64,000 bases of DNA, taken from positions 1 to 64,000 of the forward strand of contig JAOPHQ010005728.1 in NCBI GenBank assembly GCA_030340625.1, read 5' to 3'. How positions within the stretch are numbered: the first letter of the stretch is position 1; each line of letters begins with the position of its first letter. A model generated the notes under the pieces. It had not been told where the DNA came from and did no database searches. It saw only the letters and a program-made list of their open reading frames with translations. Source of the stretch: Merluccius polli (taxonomy: Eukaryota; Chordata; Actinopteri; Gadiformes; Merlucciidae). Below, one piece after another: positions 1 through 10,180 of this stretch. Made by a program: the position numbers and the translations under genes.

Positions 1-45
1 TGACGATCGCGCACCCTCCCCCCCCCCCCCCCGTCGGAGAAAATT
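1..45. repeat. G/C-tract dispersed repeat, partial copy
   Basis: A C-tract followed by GTCGG and preceded by CGATCGCGCACC. The same words recur near 9.78, 10.1, 26.4, 38.4 and 55.7 kb, so this is a partial copy of a dispersed repeat cut by the window edge. Confidence 0.6.
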
Positions 46-199
46 GCTACAGCACTGGATCATTTCAATTGCTAGTGACGTCCATGTGGATTAATGAGCA
101 AAAAAAAAGAAAACAACATGATTCGACGATCAGTCGACTATAGGCAAGACTTGACGAATCAGATTCGACTATGTAAATTCTTAGTCGGGGACACCCCTA
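46..199. mobile_element. Right end of a hAT-like element
   Basis: Repeated ATTCGACTA/AGTCGACTA words lead to a terminus reading GTCGGGGACACCCCTA at 184-199. That is the usual shape of a fish hAT end (TAGGGGTG when inverted). The left end is not visible, so no target duplication can be checked. Confidence 0.45.
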
Positions 200-581
200 C
201 TGAGACAAAAGGACACTTTTATGGAGGAACTCACTGCACAGCTGTGTTGTGTGTCACATAAGATCCCGACCAAACAGTCCAGTTGTGAATGGCCAAACAG
301 GCCACACTGAAAAGTGATGTCAGCAAGGTGGCTTCTTACGGCAGTTAGACCTGTCTCCTGTGCAGGATGGACAACGGAAATAAATTGAGCACTTCATCGA
401 AGTGCAAGAAGTGTAATGTTCCCCTTTGCCTACACAGACACAGTTTTGAGGAATGGCACAAAAGACATTGATGTTGAAAAAACATGACAAAAGACATTGA
501 CAAAAGACATGACAAGGTGAGATGAATAAGTGGACCATTTAGTTGTCAAAATTTGTTTTGACCTGGGACTTTCCTCTCTTA
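200..581. other. Unassigned sequence
   Basis: No recognisable gene or element. Only short chance reading frames; GACAAAAGACATTGA words near 480-510 are locally repeated. Confidence 0.6.
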
Positions 582-1078
582 CTACTTAGTAGGGATGTTC
601 CTAGCGACTAATTTCCCTGATGTTTAAACGGAAGTTTTGTAAATGACTAGTCGACTAGTCTAAAAGTAAGAACTCTCAAAACTGTCAAAATGTTGCAGAT
701 TTTAATCTATAAGGCCAAACATTGTCTGAAAAATATTGGGTGTATTATAACAGTCATTTTAAATGCTTAATCATGTTTTTTATTAAACAAAAGTGGGCTT
801 ATGACCATTGCACATTATCAGACAAAACATGACACCAACTCACTAAACAAAAATTAGCCAACTATTAACATAGTTATTGAAATATTGAATCTCATGTAGT
901 GTGGGGTTTGTGTTCCGAGGAAGAAGGCCGCCGACACAGGAATCGCTTTAACTCACTTTATTTGTTTAGCTTTAAGTTATTTAACTATGAAACAGAAGGA
1001 GGAGTATTGTATGTATTTCACGCCGCGTGGAGAGACCCCCTCGCGTTGCATCCGTCCCGATGCGCTACCTGGGGGTTC

Positions 1079-1430
1079 TGATTCTAACCGGATGTTTCCG
1101 CCCGGATGTCTCTGGGCAGGAGGCGTGGCCTCCATGACGCACAATGGCTAGCGTTGAGCGCCCGCCCCCAGTGTATTATGTTTGCCGCCATCTGGTGTTG
1201 AGGTGCAGTTACTACAACTTGTATATTTATTTCTACTCCTTTGTGGCTTCTGTTTCATAGTGATTCTAACCGGATGTTTCCGCCCGGATGTCTCTGGGCA
1301 GGAGGCGTGGCCTCCATGACGCACAATGGCTAGCGTTGAGCGCCCGCCCCCAGTGTATTATGTTTGCCGCCATCTGGTGTTGAGGTGCAGTTACTACAAC
1401 TTGTATATTTATTTCTACTCCTTTGTGGCT
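1079..1430. repeat. Tandem duplication, 182-bp period
   Basis: The 170-bp segments 1079-1248 and 1261-1430 are virtually identical and separated by 12 bp. A 15-bp word starting ACTATGAAACAG at 984-998 has its exact inverse at 1247-1261, so the spacer copies part of the upstream flank in inverted orientation. This could be part of a retroelement LTR or a template-switch product; no coding sequence is visible. Confidence 0.7.
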
Positions 1431-2390
1431 ATGTGTAGCTGCTGATACATCTTCTTATTATTTATCCGCAACAGTAGTGAATGTTCTGCATCGCTCCAGT
1501 TGAACTGTTAGGTAGGGGGGAAACAGTTAGGAGTTGTCTAGCTTTGGAAGTTTAAATCAAAATAATCATCCAAATTAAATATTTGTCTGTCAAGAGATGT
1601 GATAACAATGATCACAGTACTTTTTTTCTCTTCTCCTTCATTTTATCGATCCTTTGTGAGCAAGCTGTTCGCGTGAGCAGCCGTTCGCTCTAACTCAGTA
1701 GGCCTAAAGAAAGTGAAGACATAAGTAGTAAATATAATCTGGCGGATCGTGGTTACTTTACTGTTAAGACATAAGTCAGTGTTTCCGCTATAGACATTTA
1801 GCAGCGGCGGCCCACCGCTGCTAAATTATTGCCGCCACTGGTTCAAAAGTGTATAAAATGTCATGACGTCATGCAGAGTTGTCCGCTCCACTGAACTCAA
1901 ACGAACGGTTGTCCGTCCGCTCGCTCTCCACTTTGAGGATGAGCAACTGGAACAGTGACGTCAATCACTCACGAAGTCATGACAACCAAGTAAACAACAG
2001 CGCGAGGACAGCATGTTCTCCTCAGGCAGACAGGAGGGATGTCACGAGAACCGATACTTTGGTACTAAGTCGATGCGACAATTTTAAAAACGTGACGGTA
2101 CTCGTTTCTCTACACAGGGCTGATAGCGTTCCGACACCACGCCGGAATTCCGGCGTACCGACGTGTCTGCAAAAAAAAAAAATCAGGTTCATGTTCGCGT
2201 GGTCTGACATCGTCCATCGTGATGGCTGACTGACATGGAGAGCCACCATCGTGATGCCACGCCCCCCTCGTCCGACACACACTAATCCTATAGTCTCTTC
2301 TATAGTTATTACCTAAAAACTTTGCAGGGATTGCTCTGTAAATGAATTGAAAATATAACTAATGGTCCATATAAAATGCTGTAAGTTAAC
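1431..2390. other. Unassigned; contains a 12-bp-arm hairpin at 1796-1826
   Basis: ATTTAGCAGCGG (1796-1807) and its exact inverse (1815-1826) flank a 7-nt loop. The rest has no recognised gene. Confidence 0.6.
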
Positions 2391-2756
2391 TAGGGCTGCC
2401 CCCTAATAGTTGGCTTAGTCGAATACGTTTTCATTAGTCGAGCAAAAAGTAAAACATAAAAATAAGTAGGCATGAGCATCGCAAACCGAATACATCCGTG
2501 GTCGCAACAAGCCCTGATTTAACTCATCACTGCAGAAATACTGACCAATACACCTGGGCAGGTATACACCTGGGCAGGCAGACACCTAGGTAGGTAGACA
2601 CCGGTAGACATGTCTAGCGGTGCCCAGTGATCGCGGCTTTAGTTCCCCGTGTCTGATCGCTGTAATTCGGAGCGTGAATATCGGTTGAATATCTAATACC
2701 TTTCTAACTTTAAAAAACACTTTTGTATTTTTTAAGACGATAGTCGCACATCCCTA
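2391..2756. mobile_element. Possible nested hAT-like element
   Basis: It starts TAGGGCTGCCCCC with TTAGTCGAATACG just inside, and ends GTCGCACATCCCTA. The terminal TAGGG/CCCTA pairing suggests a hAT MITE, but the adjacent 8-mers (AAGTTAAC and GTAACTAC) do not match, so the two ends may come from different insertions. Confidence 0.35.
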
Positions 2757-3704
2757 GTAACTACGCCCATGAAGGTGAACCCTCCCGGACTCCGCTATTA
2801 ACATGAACCGCTCCGGCGAAGGAACCACACATCCACACGCACCTGACACCAAAATACCAACAAACATGTTTTCCATTTGCTTGCTTTTAAATAAAGTTGT
2901 GTGCAGTTATACGGTTAAATTCGATTGATTAATGACCGATCGCGTACTGCGGTCGAGCCAGCCGTCTCTCGTTTTCGTGTGGTCAAGCCAGCCGCTCCAC
3001 ACTTGCAACAACAAGTGTGCCCTTATTGCCGACTTTAAGGCAAATACTTTGAGACAACTGGGAAAGTCAGCGCTAGCTTACTGCAGCGTGTGGAAACTTC
3101 CGGTTTTCAAAATAAAATGTGGGTATTAAATGTATTAAATGTTTATTTAAAAAATATGAAGAATGTTAGAATTTGATTTTAAAGAAAGAACAAACAAAAA
3201 GAAAGTAAGAGTTGTCTTATAAAACAAGCATGATCCTGCACTGATTTTGAGCCAATAGGGCACATCACCTGGAAGGAATGCTCATATTTACATGATGAAA
3301 TGTATTAGCAGGGATGGATTACTAATATATCGTGAAAAAATGTTCCAGCTAACGTTAATGTTAGAGAACTCAGTGAATCATAATACCAGTAGCGTTACTT
3401 AAATAAACGTTGGTAAAATAATTGCCAACAATGTTTATATAAGCTATGTATTAAAATATTCCTGATTGAATTTTCAGATGAGTTTGTTAAAATATTTCTC
3501 CAAGAAGAGAAAGATGCCTGATGTCAATGAGGAAGATAGGCAGGTAACGTTACTTTCGCTAGGGAGGGGCTCAAGGTTCATTGAAGGGAAAGAAATGCCT
3601 TTTAGTTCTAAAATATGTAAGGTTAGTGGTGGCTACTACAATATGTTAATGTTCTTACTGGTTGCGTGATCAAATATTTGTGATGTGAGAGAATTATCTT
3701 ATCC
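2757..3704. other. Unassigned AT-rich sequence
   Basis: No supported gene. It precedes the Penelope-like remnant and could include more of that element, but I cannot read reverse transcriptase motifs here. Confidence 0.5.
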
Positions 3705-3986
3705 TACGTAGGGAAAACAAGCAGAGAGCTTAAAACGCGCATTGCAGAATATCGCAGCACAATACGATGCAAGAATTTAAATTATCCGGTGGCAGCGCAT
3801 TTTTTGGAAGAAGGACATCCTATCTCATCTTTAAGATATATAGGTATAGAAAAGGTTTCCTTGCCTAGACGTGGTGGTGATCTAGACAAATTACTTTCCC
3901 AAAGAGAAAACTTTTATATTCATTTTCTAAAGACCTTGACCCCTTTTAGCTTAAATGTGGAATTTGACTTGAAATGCTTTCTATAA
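3705..3986 (+). pseudogene. Penelope-like element GIY-YIG endonuclease, C-terminal remnant
   Basis: One open frame reads YVGKTSRELKTRI at its start, then a P-V-A-A-H-F block, IGIEKV, and ends E-F-D-L-K-C-F-L before TAA. In Penelope-like retroelements this layout is the GIY-YIG nuclease fused behind the reverse transcriptase; YVG is the second half of the GIY-YIG signature and the H/E residues of the fold follow. About 94 codons survive. No RT core is readable upstream, so this is a 5'-truncated copy, as expected for target-primed integration. A related Neptune/Poseidon-type lineage is possible. Confidence 0.65.
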
Positions 3987-4620
3987 CAAAATGTCACTCC
4001 CACAGGTCCGGGCCCTACTCTAGACCACCAGCTAGTTACAAGATGACACAGTTTTTATGACGGCCTCTAGAGGCCTGAGGTGCTACAACTAGTATATCTT
4101 GTTACTTTTCTGTCTGTTATCCTGTATGTAAACTCTTACTTGCACTTTTGCACATTTACACTGTTGCACATTTTTCTTTATCCAATGGGATCTTGTTTGT
4201 TGTATTGACAGTACATATATTTATATAGTTATTGTTAGGAAACTAATTGTAATGTGTTGGTAAATGATGAGTAGACTACTTTGATTATTTACACAAGATC
4301 TTGTATGTTACCTAACTTATTCCACATAGATGAACTACTGTAATTACTTTTTAAGTTTGTAAAACAATTTCACTTAACTTATTTAATGTGTATGAACTGA
4401 ACTTTAGAAATTCGAAGTAATTGAAACTATGATGGATTGTGATTATGTAGATGCTTAAATATATGTAAGGTCATGGCGGCTAATTGATTACTAATTAGTA
4501 TAGACCAATCACAAACAAGGGGTCACTACTTAAGGTGTGTATGAAACTTGACAAAGGCTTGCGCCGAAACGTTGACACAAAATAAATTGGCATCAAAAAA
4601 GAGTGTGCGGTCTCCTCTCC
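3987..4620 (+). mobile_element. Penelope-like element 3' region
   Basis: AT-rich sequence downstream of the GIY-YIG frame. It ends near 4546-4585 with a GGC-TTGC-GCC mini-stem followed by GAAAC (4556-4570) and an AATAAA-containing tail. Penelope-like 3' ends in fish and amphibians often carry such a stem plus GAAACG. The exact end is unclear. Confidence 0.45.
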
Positions 4621-4745
4621 TAAATACTTTCAAGTTCATTCCGTGACCAGCACCTCGAAGAAGCACAGGTGTGCGCTCCTCCAAGCAATCTAGAGAATTA
4701 TCTAACATTGCTCTTTCTCAAATGTAACCTTATTAGACAAGTAGA

Positions 4746-5228
4746 CAGGTAGGAGTAGTGGAGCAGGAGAACAGAGTGGAGCAGGAGTACAGAGTGGAGC
4801 AGGAGAGCAGAGTGGAGCAGGAGGGCAGAGTGGAGGAGAGGGCAGAGTGGAGGAGCAGGAGAGCAGAGTGGAGGAGCAGGAGAGCAGAGTAGTGGAGCAG
4901 AAGAGCAGAGTGGTGGAGCAGGAGAGCAGAGTGGAGCAGGAGAGCAGAGTGGAGGAGCAGGAGAGCAGAGTGGAGCAGGAGAACAGAGTGGAGCAGCAGG
5001 AGAGCAGAGTGGAGGAGCAGGAGAGCAGAGTAGTGGAGCAGGAGAGCAGAGTGGAGCAGGAGAACAGAGTGGAGCAGGAGAGCAGAGTGGAGCAGGAGAA
5101 CAGAGTAGAGCAGGAGAGCAGAGTGGAGCAGGAGAGCAGAGTGGAGGAGCAGGAGAGTAGAGTAGAGGAGCAGGAGAGTAGAATAGTGGAGCAGGAGAGC
5201 AGAGTGGAGGAGCAGGAGAGAGGGCAGA
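4746..5228. repeat. Minisatellite, 15-18 bp purine-rich unit
   Basis: About 30 copies of units such as GTGGAGCAGGAGAGCAGA, alternating 15-bp and 18-bp forms with occasional TAG or AAC variants. The plus strand is almost pure purine plus T at one position. Both strands stay open because the unit length is a multiple of three, so the long frames here are repeat artefacts. Confidence 0.95.
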
Positions 5229-5289
5229 AAGAGATGAGAGAGGAGAGAAAATGAAGACCAAGCTGCCCTCTGTAACAATAGATGTCAAT

Positions 5290-5292
<3 letters not shown>

Positions 5293-5323
<31 letters not shown>
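5293..5323 (+). repeat. (GATA)n microsatellite after a retroelement-like tail
   Basis: About seven GATA units follow AATAGATGTCAATAAA. That order, an AATAAA-containing end then a short tandem tail, resembles a LINE or SINE 3' end on the plus strand. Confidence 0.75.
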
Positions 5324-5324
<1 letters not shown>

Positions 5325-6097
5325 TGTTCTAAAGTTTGTTTTGCAGTTAAGTGTCATTTTATTTCATATTTTTAAATTACCCATTGATATTCACTTCGAC
5401 CGCCGGTGTACCACCCACTCTTTCCCCCCGCTGCTGAAAAAAATCCTAGAGGAAACACTAAGTAGTACATTTAATCTGGCGGATCATGGTTACTTTACTG
5501 TGAAACAGACTGAATTGATTGACATTTCTACGATGCGCCTCCAGAGCGACTAGTAAAACAGCTGAGTGCCGCCGTGCGCAGCAAACAGCTGGGCGCTGTT
5601 GAAAATTGTGAACCAATTAAATTATTAAATGAATGATTAGATGTTTTGGGAAACTACATGTTGTTTAACGTTGGTTAATTAGGCCTATTAAAAGCATTGT
5701 CTAATTCTTATATGCATATTCTATCAATAGTGCATGTCGTGCTTCCAGTGTTTATGCAGGCCTATCGTCAGAAAAGCTTTTCTCAGAGAAAAAAAAGCGT
5801 TTAACTGACTACTATTTCTGGTGCCGACTACCAAGTGCAGCAACGACTAGTCGTTTAGTCAACTAGTTGCGCACATCCCTACTACTTTGTACTTACTACT
5901 GTTCACAAGCTGTCTAATGACCACAACAGTAAATATATTTCTACCACAGTATTATATTATATTTTCTTTGTATATATATTTTATATTCCTGTATTTTAAC
6001 TGCACTTTATTATGTCTAAGATTCTTCTATTTAGTCTTAGTTGTGTGTTATGTCTTAGATACTTGTTCTATTTTTCTTATTTTTAGTTTTTACTTGC
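5324..6097. other. Composite right-hand part and AT-rich flank
   Basis: Up to 5881 this is the right part of the 590-5881 composite, with CGACTAGTCG words near the end. From 5890 to 6097 the sequence is AT-rich with no recognised feature. Confidence 0.5.
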
Positions 6098-6841
6098 ATA
6101 ATTACTAGTGGTGGGCCGTTATCGGCGTTAACGTGCTGCGATAACGCGAGACTCTTATCGGGCGATAAAAAAAATATCGCCGTTAATCTATTCTCAAAGT
6201 TGGGTTGGGAGCTGGGTCTATATCGGATTTCCACCGGGGATGTAAGCGCCGCTGCGCCGCGGAACGGCTGCGTCCTCTGCCCGGTTACGCGCTGCGAGGT
6301 GGCTGGATTCGCAGGATCACGCGAGAACTACAAGACCACGCGTCTTGTATTGCGTCTATGTATTTAGTGTTGTTTATTGTTGTTATGTCCTAATGTGTTG
6401 TGCTGTAGCCTATAGACAAAATCTGTTATAAACGACAACGATTTGTGGCCGTGTTCGCTCGGGAGGGTGTTTTTTTTGAAAATTGACCGGATGCTCTATG
6501 GCTTTTACTATTTCACTTCCTGCCTGGTCGATCTGCTCTGCTGAAATTGACGCGGTTCAGCAACGGCTCGCGTCACAAAATGATAGCGCTTTCTCAAGCA
6601 GTTTGTGATGCATTTTGGAAACAGCAGATGCGCCCCTGGTCTAATGCGCCACCTGGCTTGAGAAACCTGTTCTCAAAGACTTACTTTTAGTCATTATTTA
6701 GGTAGCACACACATATTATGAATGCCTTTGGCAGAATTCAAATGAGCCATTTTAATCTAGATTAATCTAGATTAATTCCAAAATTACAGTGAGATTAATC
6801 TAGATTAAACAAATTAATCTATGCCCACCACTAATAATTAC
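6098..6841. mobile_element. hAT nonautonomous element with perfect 8-bp duplication (6106-6833)
   Basis: The ends TAGTGGTGGGC and GCCCACCACTA are perfect inverted repeats, flanked by ATAATTAC at 6098-6105 and 6834-6841. Subterminal GGCGTTAACGTGCTGCGATAA on the left and AATCTAGATTAA words on the right also occur at 54.07-54.30 kb, identifying one family. The 728-bp interior (about 6220-6650) carries a copy of the ATTTCCACCGGGG repeat family, so this element carries or was hit by another. No transposase. Confidence 0.9.
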
Positions 6842-7197
6842 ATATTCTTTTGGCATTGTTGTTGGGAGCCTGAGATTTAAGATTTTCATTACCAATGACT
6901 GCTTCACTGTAATTGTGTGCGCATGACAAAGAACTTGAAATTTGAATTTGTCTTTTGTCATATTTACATACCGCCTGCCTCTCCTTCCATATTTATGTGG
7001 GTTCTCTTCAATCCAGTTACCTTGATTGGCAATAGTGCTCAGCTGGGTGATCCCCTACTTAGCCCAGCTGGCACATGTTTGGCTTCCTCTGCCAACATTT
7101 CTTGAGGTTCTTTATTTTACACTGTCACTGGAGAGCTGATGCTCCCAACAGTCCTGTCTTCAGCTCACTGGCACCGCTCATTGCTGCAGTGCAGCTA
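6842..7197. other. Unassigned sequence
   Basis: No recognised gene; it contains a plain stretch around CTTAGCCCAGCTGG. It precedes the Tc1 foldback. Confidence 0.5.
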
Positions 7198-7493
7198 TAC
7201 AGTCCCTGACAAAAGTCTTGTCACTTATCCATTTTGTAGAAACAACAGCTTATAACCTGACTTTTAATTAATCCATTGGTTTTGGAAATGGCTCATATGA
7301 AAGCTAAAACCCTCCCAAATTATGTTTAATATACTAAAATGAATTTGCTTCACTGAAGAAAGATTGATCATTTAATGAACACAGAAAGGTCAGATTTTGG
7401 CAAGACAAAGTTTTGTCGCCTACAGAGAGTAATGTGAAAATTGAACAAATAATTTACTTCAAATACAAAAATATGTTGCATAACATCAGTGAA

Positions 7494-7775
7494 TTAAGTA
7501 GTGGTGCTGTGAGATCCATATTTAATATCTTGTATGACTTCCATGAGCTTGAAGGACTGCATCTCCATGCAGTTCGACTCCATGCGGTTCGACAATGATT
7601 CATACAATTTATTGATGAAGTCATCAGGAATAGCAAAGAAAGCAGTCTTACATGCCTCCCAGAGTTCATCGAGATTCTTCTTTGGTTTCGTTTTCCATGC
7701 TCCCTCTTTCATTCTACCCCAGACATGCTCAATGATGTTCATGCCTGGTGACTGGGCTGGCCAGTCCTGGAGCAC
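7494..7775 (-). pseudogene. Tc1-type transposase C-terminal copy in left arm
   Basis: The minus-strand frame starts at the WPAQSP motif and carries the N-I-I-E-H-V-W-G block with the last catalytic glutamate, then the C-terminal A-I-P-D-D-F-I-N region. It is the mirror of the plus-strand copy in the right arm, keeping W where the right arm has C in the VWG/VCG position. It lacks the N-terminal DNA-binding domain and the first two catalytic aspartates. Confidence 0.85.
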
Positions 7776-7801
7776 CTTGAAAGATCAAGGTGCTCCAGGA
7801 C
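7766..7801. repeat. Perfect 16-bp-arm hairpin at the foldback junction
   Basis: TCCTGGAGCACCTTGA (7766-7781) and its inverse (7786-7801) flank AAGA. It lies where the inverted left arm meets the plus-oriented transposase segment, so it marks the rearrangement breakpoint. Confidence 0.9.
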
Positions 7802-7876
7802 TTCGCCTTGAGGAACTTTGATGTAGAGATGGAAGTACACATCACAGCTGCCGCAAATATTGCAGGAGACCTACTG

Positions 7877-8358
7877 GAGCCCGCATGGATCCGAGATTCA
7901 CCCAGAAAACAGTTATGTTTGGTGGCGGAAAAATCATGGTCTGGGGTTACATCCAGTATGGGGGTGTGCGAGAGATTTGCAGGGTGGAAGGCAATATCAA
8001 TAGCCTAAAATATCAATAAGTATTAGCTACCCCTTACATTCCCAACCATAAAAGGGGTCAAATTTTGCAGCAGGATGGTGCTCCATCACATACTTCTATC
8101 TCTACGAAGGCGAAGAAGATCTAGGTGCTCCAGAACTGGCCAGCCCAGTCACCAGACATGAACATCATTGAGCATGTCTGCGGTAGAATGAAAGAGGGAG
8201 CATGGAAGACGAAACCAAAGAATCTTGATGAACTCTGGGAGGCATGTAAAACTGCTTTCTTTGCTATTCCTGATGACTTCATCAATAAATTGTATGAATC
8301 ATTGTCGAACCGCATGGATGCCGTCCTTCAAGCTCATGGAAGTCATACAAGATATTAA
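7877..8358 (+). pseudogene. Tc1-type transposase, middle and C-terminal part, broken
   Basis: One frame reads a segment with GGGKIMVWGYI, then QQDGAPSHTS (second catalytic aspartate), WPAQSPDMNIIEH (catalytic glutamate) and the C-terminal helices. It is interrupted by TAA at 8017-8019 and TAG at 8122-8124. The region between QQD and WPAQSP is shorter than in active Tc1 proteins, suggesting a small deletion. Everything N-terminal is missing. This copy cannot encode an active enzyme. Confidence 0.85.
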
Positions 8359-8683
8359 ATATGGATCTCACAGCACCACTACTTAATTCACTGATGTTAT
8401 GCAACATATTTTTGTATTTGAAATAAATTATTTGTTCAATTTTCACATTACTCTCTGTAGGCAACAAAACTTTTGTCTTGCCAAAATCTGACCTTTCTGT
8501 GTTCATTAAATGATCAATCTTTCTTCAGTGAAGCAAATTCATTTTAGTATATTAAACATAATTTGGGAGGGTTTTAGCTTTCATTTGAGCCATTTCTAAA
8601 ACCAATGGATTAATTAAAAGTCAGGTTATAAGCTGTTGTTTCTACAAAATGGATAAGTGACAAGACTTTTGTCAGGGACTGTA

Positions 8684-9245
8684 TTTGTAGCTGTTTTTGT
8701 GCTGAAAACACAAATATGAAGTACTTTGGAATCACTGTGTTTGCAGTCTGTGTATATACTGTATATATAGTATATACAGGTGTGGTGATTCAAATAAATG
8801 ACAGCTGTTACAGCTGTTGTCTTTACTACACTGTGGAAAGGGATTGGAGTGTGACCTGGGCTGTTTAAGGTGTTACTCCCACTGGCAACTCTTTATCCCA
8901 AAGCAATAGGACATACATTTTTAGATGGCCATTGAATTGCCCAAAACAATGGAGCATGAGAAGGTTTGTGCTTCATACATTCCTAAGACAACAGTATCAC
9001 CTCAAGTGAACAAAACGGTTTGTCACAATGGGTACGATAATGTTTTTTTCACACATTCCAGCACAGTTCTAAAACTACTTTTTAGAACATGATCATTTAC
9101 CGGTTAAAAAAAAAAAAAAGTACAATCATGAAATCCATACTACTTAGATATTATTTAGCTGAACTTGTGTGACATTGGAAATAATGCTTACGTTTGTTCA
9201 AATTGAGAACAATATCATCAGAGTGTGGGGAAATACCCTCAGACC
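8684..9245 (+). repeat. Interspersed repeat R1, plus-oriented copy
   Basis: Near-colinear with the inverse of 30535-31090 over about 500 bp, with shared blocks around GGACATACATTTTTAGATGG, CACACATTCCAGCACAGTTC and CATACTACTTAGATATTATT. A short piece of its far end also occurs at 25430-25455. A 28-bp imperfect palindrome of TGTATATACT type lies near 8748-8776. No terminal repeats or protein identified. Confidence 0.8.
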
Positions 9246-9416
9246 CCAGAGGGTAAATAACACTTGCATATAGACAGGATTTTCTCAGGCCACATTAAAA
9301 AATAAAAATTAGATTAATTATTTAAAATAGGATATTAAAAATTAATAACAATTAGGCATGAATGACTGTTGATGATAATAACACTACCATTTATTACTCA
9401 CATTAGTAATATTTTC
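9246..9416. other. Unassigned AT-rich spacer
   Basis: Short AT-rich segment with no recognised feature. Confidence 0.5.
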
Positions 9417-9739
9417 CCTTAGGGCAGGGGTCGGGAACCTATGGCTCGCGAGCCACATGTGGCTCTTTTGCCGACGGCCGGGGCTCTCGGACGAAATTAG
9501 TTGAGGGGGGGGAAAAATGTAATCAAGGAATCAGACTGTCTACCCTAATATAGTGCTAAAATAACAGTCAATACTAGGGGAGAGCTGTGTCGATTGAAAC
9601 ACGTCATTACATTCAGAGAAAACCGTATTTTTTTTAATCAACCCGACTCTCCCAACACGCACACACACGCACGCACGCTGGCCCTATAATGACAAGGCTT
9701 CGTGGCAAATAGGCAGTTACAGTCTATCTGAGTAATGCG

Positions 9740-9905
9740 CGGGATGCGCGTAACACACCCCGGTCCGAAGACCGACCGGGGGGGGGGGGGGGGGGCGCGA
9801 TCGTAACACACCGCCTCCAGTTGGGCCAAATTACTTTATTTTTAATTTTTATGACAGTCCTGGGCCGGCCCAAAGATGTGCGTCGGCCCCGATGGCCAGT
9901 CCACC
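9740..9905. repeat. G/C-tract dispersed repeat inside the hAT
   Basis: CGGTCCGAAGACCGACC, a run of about 20 G, then CGCGATCGTAACACACC, followed by a GGCCGGCCC/GGCCAGTCCA tail. The same tail words follow the tract at 38.6 kb. Confidence 0.75.
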
Positions 9906-9921
9906 CCTGGCGCTAATCAAA

Positions 9922-10047
9922 ATGTTAAAAAGGAAAAAGCCCGAAAAGAAAGTCCGCAACTTTCAGCCCGATTGGACAGATTGCGTTCGTGGAAAGAGCT
10001 GGAAGTGCGATCTGTCTGTTATGTAATGAGAAAATTGCGTCCATGAA
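9922..10047 (+). pseudogene. hAT transposase N-terminus (BED-finger) remnant
   Basis: A start codon at 9922 opens a lysine-rich frame with NFQPDWTD. After a one-base shift the sequence reads ICLLCNEKIASMKR, the first half of the BED-type zinc finger typical of hAT transposases and their GTF2I-repeat/SCAND3-like relatives. The finger is cut off by the G/C-tract repeat that begins near 10055. Confidence 0.6.
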
Positions 10048-10054
10048 ACGATCA

Positions 10055-10180
10055 GTGGCGTAACTATCGACGGTGCAACCGGGGCCCAGGGGGAGAGCCC
10101 CCACCCCCCCCCCCCCCCGGCAACAATCGCGCAGCACCCCCCCCCCCTCCGTCAACAACCGCGGGGGCACAAAAAAAACA
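10055..10180. repeat. G/C-tract dispersed repeat, second copy in the hAT
   Basis: CAGTGGCGTAACTATCGACGG, then GGGGCCCAGGGGG and two C-runs separated by GGCAACAATCGCGCAGCA and TCCGTCAACAACCGCGG. These words match the copy at 38.4 kb. Confidence 0.7.

Larger units (their letters stand above)
582..5889. mobile_element. Large composite bounded by hAT-like ends (590-5881)
   Basis: The left end TAGGGATGTTCC at 590 and right end GCGCACATCCCTA at 5881 form short inverted termini, and GACTAGTCG words occur just inside both. The flanks are CTACTTAG (582-589) and CTACTTTG (5882-5889), 7 of 8 identical, as expected for an old 8-bp hAT duplication. A 29-bp stretch beginning AATCTGGCGGATC occurs at 1736 and 5473. 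No hAT transposase is readable; the interior holds a Penelope-like remnant, a minisatellite and other repeats. The two ends could instead belong to different copies of one family. Confidence 0.5.
7198..8683. mobile_element. Tc1/mariner foldback element with ~570-bp inverted arms
   Basis: TA-flanked ends start CAGTCCCTGACAAAAGTC (7200) and end with its inverse (8681). Inversion continues far beyond a normal TIR: 7200-7778 is the inverse of about 8118-8681, so both arms carry the 3' third of a Tc1-type transposase gene, pointing inwards. Only 7785-8117 is single-copy. The left arm has about 16 bp extra near 7560. The element looks like an autonomous Tc1 whose 5' half was replaced by an inverted copy of its own 3' end. 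Confidence 0.9.

Noticed and set aside
1879..2282. 116-codon plus and 86-codon minus frames
   Set aside because: Overlapping frames on both strands without domain similarity in repeat-derived sequence.
2391..2756. Confident hAT call with duplication
   Set aside because: The flanking 8-mers do not match, so it is reported only as a low-confidence element.
4546..4590. Functional hammerhead ribozyme
   Set aside because: The CUGANGA segment is degenerate and stems I and III cannot be formed; only the similarity is reported.
5294..5322. CRISPR-like array
   Set aside because: Simple tetranucleotide repeat in a vertebrate genome with no spacers; none of the window's tandem arrays alternates repeats with unique spacers.
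4698..5357. Long overlapping frames on both strands across the 15-18 bp repeat
   Set aside because: Frames are open only because the repeat unit is a multiple of three; composition is pure repeat with no domain.
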